Positions 1 through 4,845 of a stretch of 5,344 nt of DNA are shown piece after piece. The DNA is taken from contig JBLHKB010000494.1 in assembly GCA_047619315.1 (NCBI GenBank), forward strand, positions 1 through 5,344, written 5' to 3'. Made by a program: the position numbers and the translations under genes. A model generated the notes under the pieces. The model was given only the letters and a program-made list of their open reading frames with translations. It was not told where the DNA came from and ran no database searches. Numbering within the stretch: position 1 is the first letter of the stretch; every line of letters starts with the position of its first letter. The DNA comes from JBCCRV01 sp047619315 (GTDB lineage: Bacteria > Myxococcota_A > Polyangia > Polyangiales > Houyiibacteriaceae).

Positions 1-1217
1 CGTTGAATCCGCGCGATACGATAACGAAGCTGCGCCTCATGCTGAGTGTCCGTGCTCTCGTCTGCTTCAAGGCTTAGAACCCGACTGAGATCGCGCCAGC
101 GCCCGGACTGATGATGCAGTCGTTTGAGGGCGCTGAGCGCGCCTGGAGCCCGAACAGTCAGTCGGATCGCGGTTTCGTAAAGTTCGATGGCCCGTTCGCG
201 TTGCCCCAGGTCATGCTCAACAATAGCGGCGCGCTTCGCCACAATCGCTGCTCGATGAGCAGCGTCGGCGGCCACACCATTCGCTGAATGTTCAAGGCAA
301 AGATCTAGCTCCCGCGCAGCGTTTGCATCGCTGAAGTGCGCCGATAGGACCTGAAGAATAGTCGGGTTCGCACGGTCGAGATCCTGTGCATTGCGAAGCA
401 CCGCCCGGGCTTCGTTTGGCTTACCCATGACGTCTTGCATGAGGAGCCCTTTTTCGAGGAGCAGTGTTGCTTTCTCGCGCGGGTCTGCGCTGAGTCGGAT
501 CTCCGGATCGTAGAGCTCCAGCGCGGCGGCATAGCTCTTCTTGTTGAGGAGAGCGCGTCGGGCGTCCTGGATCACAGCGATGTTGCTGGGGTCTTTCTCC
601 AGCGCGATCTGAAAGTGTCGAATGGCATTCCGGAGGTCTGCCAAAGGCATCTCGTACAGGCGCCCGATTTGCTGGTGGAGTAGCGCCCCCTGACGATTGT
701 CCGTCTCGCCCGAGATCTTTGACTCACACTCGGCGATAAGATCGCGAGCGGCGTCGACCATCTCCTCGGAAAAATCAACGTGCTCGACAAGCTCCTCGGG
801 ACCGATTTCGAAGAACTCCCCAGAAGAGACATCCGCGATCACCGTCGATTCAATCTCTAGCTCGGCTTGGAAAACCGGCGCGCTCACGGACGGAGCAGTG
901 GCCGTCGGACCCGGGTGATCGATCCGCGGGGAGATACTCGGTTTGGGGGCGTCCACGGCCACTTCGGCCACCTCGAACTCTTCGACTTCGTCGTCGGACA
1001 GTTCCTCGAGCTCCGTGACATCGATGACGTCCGTGCCGCCACTTCTCTTCGGGGGAGGCGGGGGGACCGAACGCTTGGCGCTTTGAACGGGCGGCGGCAT
1101 GGAAGAATGCCTTGGCCGCACCGCCGGTGGAGGTGGGGGCGGGGAGCTTACGGTCTCCACCTCCAGCTCTCCTAGAAGGATATCTACGGTGGATTCGGGC
1201 TTAGAATCGTCGACCAT
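1..1217 (-). CDS. TPR-repeat protein with disordered proline-rich N-terminus (partial, C-terminus off left edge)
   Basis: An open frame of 405 complete codons runs from ATG at 1217 to the window edge; an in-frame TAA lies about 50 bases upstream. Residues 1-150 look disordered: a run of six prolines at 26-31, more proline patches around 41-56, then an acidic stretch at about 65-90 rich in Glu, Asp and Val. From about 175 onward the protein is helical with TPR-like units, for example the IRHFQIALEKDPSN segment (199-212) and the RAIELYETAIRL segment (342-353). No signal peptide or membrane segment is visible, so a cytoplasmic scaffold or interaction role is likely, but the partner is unknown. 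It lies 116 bp after the sigma-factor gene on the same strand, which suggests one operon. ATG 1217 has no good Shine-Dalgarno. GTG at 1160 (residue 20) has AGGAGA eight bases upstream and is an alternative start. TPR assignment is by eye; specific function is not recognised. Confidence 0.85.
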   Translation of the reverse strand, partial: MVDDSKPESTVDILLGELEVETVSSPPPPPPAVRPRHSSMPPPVQSAKRSVPPPPPKRSGGTDVIDVTELEELSDDEVEEFEVAEVAVDAPKPSISPRIDHPGPTATAPSVSAPVFQAELEIESTVIADVSSGEFFEIGPEELVEHVDFSEEMVDAARDLIAECESKISGETDNRQGALLHQQIGRLYEMPLADLRNAIRHFQIALEKDPSNIAVIQDARRALLNKKSYAAALELYDPEIRLSADPREKATLLLEKGLLMQDVMGKPNEARAVLRNAQDLDRANPTILQVLSAHFSDANAARELDLCLEHSANGVAADAAHRAAIVAKRAAIVEHDLGQRERAIELYETAIRLTVRAPGALSALKRLHHQSGRWRDLSRVLSLEADESTDTQHEAQLRYRIARIQ

Positions 1218-1333
1218 CGCAGGGCCATCATGCCCGCTTGTGCGCCTATTCCCTAGCGCTTCTTAGTCAGTGCCTAAATCCGCCGCCAAGCTGGGGGAAA
1301 TCCGTGAATTCTCACCAGTTTAGCGGGGTCGGC
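1218..1333 (-). other. Sigma factor-TPR gene spacer
   Basis: This 116-bp gap lies between the sigma stop and the TPR start. I see no U-tract terminator and no convincing promoter, which fits read-through transcription. It holds an imperfect inverted repeat at 1242-1259 (GCGC..TA/TA..GCGC) and a 15-codon open frame starting at ATG 1231 that overlaps the TPR start in another frame. Neither is clearly functional. Confidence 0.4.
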
Positions 1334-2179
1334 TCACGCCGCGGCGGGCGCAAATTCTCGAAGCTGTCCACGCAGTTTGTTTTTCGCGCGCGCTTCAAGT
1401 TGTCGGGCTCGTTCTCGGCTCACACCAAGTTCCCGCCCGAGGGCTGCCAAAGTCATCTCGTCATCGCTGAGAATTCGATTCTCGACGATGTAGCGCTCTC
1501 GCTGATCCAGGGTGTTCAGCGCATCGCCTAGTCGCCCTTCGATCTGCGATTGACGCTCGAGTCGCGCAACGGTGGCATCCACGGCGGCTCCTCCCGAGAC
1601 CAACGTGTCGACCATGGTTGTCCCAGCGTCGTCGAACACAGCTGCGTCCAGACTCACGTCCTTCGCGTCCAAGCGACGGAGCATCTTCTCCATCTTGTCG
1701 GGCGTGGTCTCGAACAGGTCCGCCATCATCTGCATGCGCTTGGTCGGATCTTGTTCGATGCTGTGAATACGTGCGCGTTCTCTCCGCAGTCGGAAGAAGA
1801 GCTTTGAACGCAGAGGTCCGCTGCCAGCACCAACAAGACTCGTGGACCGAACGACGGCCTCAAGCACAAAAGCGCGAATCCAGTAGCCAGCGTAGGTCAC
1901 GAAGCGAGTTCCGCGTGATGGGTCGAACTTCTTGGCGGCGGTGACGAGGCCGACGTTGCCCTCGGCGAGTAGATCGCCGAGCGGTATGGCGTAACGCCGG
2001 TACTGAAGAGCGACGGAAACGACGTAGCGAAGGTTGGCTTCGACGAGCCTGTCCGTCGCGTCCTGGTCACCCGCCTGAACGAGCTTCGCGAGCTCATGCT
2101 CATCTTCGCGGGAGAGAAGGGGGATCTTTCGGACCTTCTTGATGTAGCGGTCCAGTTCTGCGTTTCGTTCGTAGGACAC
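1334..2179 (-). CDS. RpoH-like (sigma-32 family) RNA polymerase sigma factor
   Basis: This 281-residue sigma-70 family factor would direct RNA polymerase core to an alternative promoter set. Region 1.2 is at about 8-40. Region 2 is at about 44-113, with RYVVSVA (51-57), GDLLAEGNVGL (68-78) and the promoter-melting segment FVTYAGYWIR (93-102). Region 4 is at about 212-272, with the helix-turn-helix motif LGVSRERARQLEARAKNKLRG (251-271, seen with one residue trimmed at either end). KLFFRLRR at 126-133 matches the RpoH box (KLFFNLR) that marks sigma-32 proteins and contacts core. The length fits the family (about 280-300). The wording of regions 2.3 and 4.2 resembles Myxococcus SigB/SigC-type factors from memory. 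Its regulon could be heat shock or development and cannot be read from here. The start is GTG, with GAGGA seven bases upstream. It is probably co-transcribed with the downstream TPR gene. Confidence 0.95.
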   Translation of the reverse strand: MSYERNAELDRYIKKVRKIPLLSREDEHELAKLVQAGDQDATDRLVEANLRYVVSVALQYRRYAIPLGDLLAEGNVGLVTAAKKFDPSRGTRFVTYAGYWIRAFVLEAVVRSTSLVGAGSGPLRSKLFFRLRRERARIHSIEQDPTKRMQMMADLFETTPDKMEKMLRRLDAKDVSLDAAVFDDAGTTMVDTLVSGGAAVDATVARLERQSQIEGRLGDALNTLDQRERYIVENRILSDDEMTLAALGRELGVSRERARQLEARAKNKLRGQLREFAPAAA

Positions 2180-2186
2180 GGTTTTT

Positions 2187-2191
2187 TCCTC
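2187..2191 (-). promoter_or_regulatory. Ribosome binding site of the sigma gene
   Basis: GAGGA lies seven bases before the GTG start at 2179 and is followed by an A-run. It supports this GTG as the true start. The site sits just downstream of the second leader hairpin (2199-2219). Confidence 0.7.
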
Positions 2192-2198
2192 AGAAGCG

Positions 2199-2219
2199 AG
2201 AGAGCGAAGTGCCCTCTCT
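2199..2219 (-). promoter_or_regulatory. Leader hairpin 2 of the sigma gene
   Basis: AGAGAG and CTCTCT form a 6-bp stem around a 9-base loop in the predicted leader RNA, ending eight bases before the Shine-Dalgarno. Its closeness to the ribosome site could influence translation of a sigma-32-type gene, but the stem is A-U/G-C mixed and modest. The pairing is seen in the sequence; any role is inference. Confidence 0.35.
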
Positions 2220-2229
2220 GAGAAGTAAG

Positions 2230-2246
2230 ACGGCGTAGGACGCCGT
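2230..2246 (-). promoter_or_regulatory. Leader hairpin 1 of the sigma gene (perfect inverted repeat)
   Basis: ACGGCGT - CCT - ACGCCGT is a perfect 7-bp inverted repeat with a 3-base loop on the minus strand. It lies at the predicted 5' end of the sigma-gene transcript. No U-tract follows, so it does not look like an intrinsic terminator. It could be a 5'-stabilising hairpin, or a DNA operator just downstream of the promoter. Confidence 0.5.
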
Positions 2247-2256
2247 GCGTTACGTC

Positions 2257-2284
2257 AAAATAGGACCAGATTGGTATTAGTTAA
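2257..2284 (-). promoter_or_regulatory. Candidate promoter for the sigma gene
   Basis: On the minus strand TTAACT (2284-2279) and TATTTT (2262-2257) are 16 bases apart. Each matches four of six positions of the housekeeping -35 and -10 consensus. Transcription would begin near 2250, giving a leader of about 70 bases that opens with the 2230-2246 hairpin. Matches are modest and made by eye. Confidence 0.35.
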
Positions 2285-2359
2285 GGGCCAGGGGGGAAAA
2301 TGTAGTAAAAACATGGGTTTATGAATGTTGAATTCTGCAAGTTTCTACAAGGGCCAGGG
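2283..2359 (+). repeat. 11-bp direct repeat upstream of erpA
   Basis: AAGGGCCAGGG occurs at 2283-2293 and again at 2349-2359, with start points 66 bp apart, flanking the A+T-rich middle of the intergenic region. Two exact copies of an 11-mer in a 279-bp non-coding stretch could be paired regulator sites, but G-rich sequence makes chance matches easier. Confidence 0.4.
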
Positions 2360-2366
2360 CAGGGCC

Positions 2367-2388
2367 GCCTTGCCTGGCGCCCCAAGGC
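2367..2388 (+). repeat. Inverted repeat in the erpA leader region
   Basis: GCCTTG (2367-2372) and CAAGGC (2383-2388) are perfect inverted arms around a 10-base GC-rich loop. A competing fold pairs GCCAGG (2353-2358) with CCTGGC (2373-2378), so two mutually exclusive stems are possible. No U-tract follows. The segment is about 70 bases before the erpA start. Confidence 0.4.
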
Positions 2389-2442
2389 TCCCTAGGGTCT
2401 GTTCACGGATAGCCAACGCCGATGGCGCGCTTTTCATTTCAC

Positions 2443-2447
2443 AGGAG
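2443..2447 (+). promoter_or_regulatory. Ribosome binding site of erpA
   Basis: AGGAG lies eleven bases before the ATG at 2459. The spacing is slightly long but this is the only purine-rich site nearby, and the resulting N-terminus matches the family. Confidence 0.6.
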
Positions 2448-2458
2448 AACGAAGTTCA

Positions 2459-2782
2459 ATGTTGACGCTCACAACCAAAGCCGCCGAGAAAGTCCGCGAA
2501 ATCCAGGATGCCGAAGGGCTCCACGACCAGGGCCTTCGCGTCAAAGTCGTTGGCGGAGGGTGCTCCGGATTTTCCTACGATCTCTTCTTCGAAGACGAGA
2601 CCACGGATCTCGACCAACAGTTCGAGTCCCACGGCGTTCCGCTCTTCGTCGACATGATGAGCTTCCAGTACTTGGAGGGCACGGAGATCGATTACGTCGA
2701 AGGCCTGCACGGCGCCGGATTTAAGTTCGTCAACCCACAGGCCAAAGCGACCTGCGGCTGCGGCTCAAGCTTCAGCGCTTAA
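2459..2782 (+). CDS. erpA: A-type iron-sulfur cluster carrier (ErpA/IscA/HesB family)
   Basis: This 107-residue protein has full family length. It would accept Fe-S clusters from the IscU/SufB scaffold and pass them to apo-proteins in the cytoplasm. All three cluster-ligand cysteines are present: C35 in GGGCSGFSY and C99/C101 in the C-terminal CGCGSSF. The middle segment (VDMMSFQYLEG, 64-74) and FKFVNPQAKATCGCG (88-102) are typical. The GGGCSGF form and the SSFS ending are closer to ErpA than to E. coli IscA, though naming among A-type carriers is not firm. The gene stands alone with no isc or suf genes beside it, but it converges on ygfZ, another Fe-S maturation factor, with overlapping stop codons. 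The gene is intact and its promoter was not identified. Confidence 0.95.
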   Translation: MLTLTTKAAEKVREIQDAEGLHDQGLRVKVVGGGCSGFSYDLFFEDETTDLDQQFESHGVPLFVDMMSFQYLEGTEIDYVEGLHGAGFKFVNPQAKATCGCGSSFSA

Positions 2783-2787
2783 GCGCT
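2774..2787. repeat. 14-bp perfect palindrome forming both stop codons of erpA and ygfZ
   Basis: AGCGCTTAAGCGCT is its own reverse complement. Read on either strand it encodes Ser-Ala-stop, so both proteins end in SA and both stops (TAA) share the central TTAA. As RNA it could form a 5-bp stem with a UUAA loop in either transcript. There is no U-tract, so an intrinsic terminator is not clearly supported. Confidence 0.7.
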
Positions 2788-3630
2788 ACGGTCGCGGGGC
2801 TTGCCGTTGTCGATGATGGTCAAGGTCGCTACCTCGGACTCGCCGACGCGTAGCGAGTCCTCCAGGTGCTTGCGTTTGACGAGGGCAAGCGCCATCGGCA
2901 GCGACGAGTGAACGCTGGTGATTCGCCCCACGTTCCTCTCGCCGGAGAGGACGGCGTCTCCGACCGATGAACCATCGACACGTATCTGCACCAGACGCTT
3001 GGGCGGCTTGCCACGGTGCTCGAGCATGATGACTGGCTCCTGCCCGACGTAGCAGCCCTTGTTGAATGACACGGCTGAGTGGAGACCGACCTCTTGCGGC
3101 AGCGTGCTGTCCCCCATGTCCTGGCCGAGAGCCGGGACGCCCGCCTCGACTCGTGCGTCATCAAACGCGACTCTGGTCGTTGTGCCGAGGGATGCGATCA
3201 GCGCCGCTGACTCGGATGCGGGGAGCCAGACTTCAGCGCCTTCCGTGTCCAAACGCGTGGTGGGCCAGACCGTTGTTTTGTGTTCACCGAGGGCCGAGCG
3301 TGCGCCGCTGCCCTGAACGGAAACGAGCAGATCCTCGCTGAAGGCCAATTCGACATCTTCCATGACGAGGAAGCGGTCGAGTCGCTCAAACGCGGCATCG
3401 GCGCGAAGAGTGGGAAGGCTGAGCGAGAAGCGCTGCACGCCGTCCTCTTCGGGATGCTCAAGCACCCACACATCGGAGATGAGCTTACCCTTCGAACTGA
3501 GGATGAGACCGTAGGTTGCAGAGCCCGGTGAAGTCTCTCGCAGATCGCAGGTCAGCTGGCCGTTCAGCCACTCACGCGCGTCTTCGCCATGGACGTCGAT
3601 CCGCCGCTCTTCCAAGAGTTGAATATGCAC
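2779..3630 (-). CDS. ygfZ: YgfZ/GcvT-type folate-binding protein, Fe-S protein maturation
   Basis: This 283-residue protein is a YgfZ homologue, related to the T-protein of the glycine cleavage system but not a glycine-cleavage enzyme. In E. coli, YgfZ helps keep Fe-S enzymes such as MiaB active, in a folate-dependent way. The family signature KGCYVGQE is at 191-198 with the key cysteine C193, followed by RGKPPKRLV (206-214). The N-terminal GcvT-like portion starts at about 8 with HGEDAREWLNGQLT (14-27), and the C-terminal barrel part is at about 212-278. The length is within family range. The start is GTG at 3630 with an in-frame TGA directly before it, so no earlier start is possible; no good Shine-Dalgarno is visible. 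It is convergent with erpA and divergent from the CAP-domain gene. An inverted repeat and duplicated motif just upstream may be regulatory. Confidence 0.93.
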   Translation of the reverse strand: MHIQLLEERRIDVHGEDAREWLNGQLTCDLRETSPGSATYGLILSSKGKLISDVWVLEHPEEDGVQRFSLSLPTLRADAAFERLDRFLVMEDVELAFSEDLLVSVQGSGARSALGEHKTTVWPTTRLDTEGAEVWLPASESAALIASLGTTTRVAFDDARVEAGVPALGQDMGDSTLPQEVGLHSAVSFNKGCYVGQEPVIMLEHRGKPPKRLVQIRVDGSSVGDAVLSGERNVGRITSVHSSLPMALALVKRKHLEDSLRVGESEVATLTIIDNGKPRDRSA

Positions 3631-3662
3631 TCACAGGTCGTGGTCTCATCACAGGCGTGATG
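3631..3662. repeat. Inverted repeat and near-direct repeat upstream of ygfZ
   Basis: CATCAC - AGGC - GTGATG (3647-3662) is a perfect 6-bp inverted repeat ending 17 bases from the ygfZ GTG. It overlaps a near-direct repeat: TCACAGGTCGTG at 3631-3642 and TCACAGGCGTG at 3649-3659 (one-base difference in length). This could be an operator or an RNA hairpin close to the translation start. Function is inference. Confidence 0.4.
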
Positions 3663-3788
3663 CAAGGGCATGAACGATTGTTCGCAGGGGCGTGCCAAAA
3701 CGTCGCTGTTCTGCACCTCGCGGACATTTCTGAGGAGAAAAACCCTACATTTTTGCCAATAATTCTGGATCGAAGCTTGCTAGGTAAG
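3631..3788. other. Divergent control region between ygfZ and the CAP-domain gene
   Basis: This 158-bp stretch holds the motif cluster at 3631-3662 (listed separately) near ygfZ and an AT-rich stretch at about 3738-3770 near the CAP gene. On the minus strand TTGGCA followed 17 bases later by GTTCAT (around 3700-3670) is a weak candidate promoter for ygfZ. A purine-rich AGGAG at about 3733 is too far from the CAP start to serve it. No terminator is seen. Confidence 0.35.
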
Positions 3789-4841
3789 ATGGCAATGTCT
3801 CGTTCCACTGTTCTCGTGTCCATCGCCCTGTCACTCCTCGTGACGTCGGCTTCCTTGGCCCAAGGTCCGGGAGCCCCGCCAATCACGATCGCGGTGGGTC
3901 CTGCGGAAGAGGCCTCCGCCGACCTGGCCACAGAACTACCTCGCGACACCTCCGGCGAAGCTCGAATGCTGCGGCGGATCAACGTTCTTCGACGTCAAGC
4001 GAGCCATCCGCCCTTGCAAAGGGATGCCGGTCTTGATGCGGCGGCGGCGGCGCATTCCCAGGACATGGCCCAGCACGGCGAGCTGGGTCACGTCAGTGAA
4101 CGAACTGGAACACCCGCGGATCGCGTGCGAGCCGCCAATGTTCAGGCCGCGCGAATCGCCCAGAATGTTGCGCGTCAGCAGAGCTCGAATGCCGCCCTCG
4201 CGGCGATTCTCGATAGCGAGTCACATCGTGCACAACTCCTCGATGAACAGTTTACGCACATCGGTCTCGCCGCCGTGCGCGGTGAAAGTGGCGTCTACCT
4301 CACTCAGGTCGTCGCCCACATTCCACCGCCGCCGGCCGAGCAGCTCCCCCCACCCTCAGTCGCAGAGCTGCAGCCCTCTGCGCCTTCGGTCGAGATCGAA
4401 ACGCCACGCCCACAGCTTGAGGGACCCGGGGTTCCGGCCCCTCCTGCTGCAGCGGCGGGACTAAATGGTCCGAGGCCGGTTCCCGTGCCTTCAATTCGGG
4501 TTCCCGCGGGTCACCGTGGCGTGGCCGGGTACTGGCTGCAGCAGCACGGTCGATGGTGGTACTTCCCTGTACCAGCGGGAGTTTCACCCGGAACCGTGGT
4601 GCAGCCGGACCTACGTTTTCGCGGTCCACCGCCAGGAACGTCACAGAACGCACCCGCCGCCTCGCCAGCTCGTCGTGGCCGCCGTGCTCAGCCCGCACGT
4701 CCAGCTCAGGCACGTCCAGCTCAGGCACGTCCAGCTCAGGCACGTCCAGCCTGGCGCAGCCCACGTCGTATCCCTCAGAACGATGGCACGCCGCAGAGCC
4801 CAAACAACGGCCAGGTCCAGGGCCAGGTCTACTGGTACTAA
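3789..4841 (+). CDS. Secreted CAP/SCP-domain (YkwD-like) protein with proline-rich and basic repeat tail
   Basis: The 350-residue product begins with a signal peptide (hydrophobic core about 7-20, likely cleaved after SLA at 22-24), so it acts outside the inner membrane. A CAP domain spans about 58-176: an INVLRRQ helix, SQDMAQHGELGH (90-101), TPADRV (108-113), SHRAQLL (145-151) and the VYLTQVV strand (169-175). The expected histidines (H101, H146) are present, but the usual GEN motif reads AQN, so the conserved Glu is Gln at 125. A proline-rich linker follows (178-240), then an aromatic segment AGYWLQQHGRWWYFP (246-260) and an Arg/Pro/Ala-rich basic tail (about 293-328) with ARPAQ repeats, ending in QVYWY. 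Bacterial CAP proteins are envelope-associated or secreted, but the biochemical role is generally unknown. The start is ATG at 3789 (or 3795); upstream AGGTAAG is a weak ribosome site. The frame is open further upstream, but that stretch is antisense to ygfZ and would bury the signal peptide. Confidence 0.85.
   Translation: MAMSRSTVLVSIALSLLVTSASLAQGPGAPPITIAVGPAEEASADLATELPRDTSGEARMLRRINVLRRQASHPPLQRDAGLDAAAAAHSQDMAQHGELGHVSERTGTPADRVRAANVQAARIAQNVARQQSSNAALAAILDSESHRAQLLDEQFTHIGLAAVRGESGVYLTQVVAHIPPPPAEQLPPPSVAELQPSAPSVEIETPRPQLEGPGVPAPPAAAAGLNGPRPVPVPSIRVPAGHRGVAGYWLQQHGRWWYFPVPAGVSPGTVVQPDLRFRGPPPGTSQNAPAASPARRGRRAQPARPAQARPAQARPAQARPAWRSPRRIPQNDGTPQSPNNGQVQGQVYWY
4695..4750 (+). repeat. 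15-bp tandem repeat inside the CAP gene
   Basis: The unit GCACGTCCAGCTCAG is present three times exactly (4695-4709, 4710-4724, 4725-4739) and then as an 11-base partial copy (4740-4750). It encodes the in-frame pentapeptide ARPAQ. Exact copies suggest recent expansion by slippage or recombination, and the unit length preserves reading frame, so copy number can vary without breaking the protein. Confidence 0.9.
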
Positions 4842-4845
4842 AAGT

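Larger units (their letters stand above)
2180..2458. other. Divergent control region between the sigma gene and erpA
   Basis: This 279-bp region between two divergent starts must hold both promoters. The sigma side has the candidate promoter and two hairpins listed separately. The middle (about 2295-2345) is clearly richer in A and T than its surroundings. The erpA side (2349-2400) is very GC-rich with several self-complementary segments, including the palindrome CCCTAGGG at 2390-2397. I could not identify a convincing plus-strand -35/-10 pair for erpA or a recognisable IscR-type site. Confidence 0.5.

Noticed and set aside
867..1175. Plus-strand open frames opposite the TPR gene
   Set aside because: They are antisense to a continuous 405-codon frame with TPR character, and are Arg/Gly-rich with no recognisable domain.
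2349..2366. G-quadruplex in the erpA upstream region
   Set aside because: Only three close GGG runs (2351, 2357, 2362) are present; the next is about 30 bases away, so a stable four-tract structure is not supported.
2367..2388. Intrinsic terminator upstream of erpA
   Set aside because: The stem is present but no U-tract follows on either strand, and no gene reads into it.
3516..3788. Upstream extension of the CAP-gene reading frame (open from 3516)
   Set aside because: It runs antisense to ygfZ and through the divergent control region, and would bury the clear signal peptide that begins at 3789.
3572..3982. 136-residue minus-strand open frame across the ygfZ/CAP divergent region
   Set aside because: It overlaps the start of ygfZ in another frame and the antisense of the CAP signal peptide; its composition is Arg/Ser-rich with no domain, typical of a shadow frame in GC-rich DNA.
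4695..4750. CRISPR-like array
   Set aside because: The repeats are 15 bp, directly abutting with no spacers, and are in frame within a coding region.
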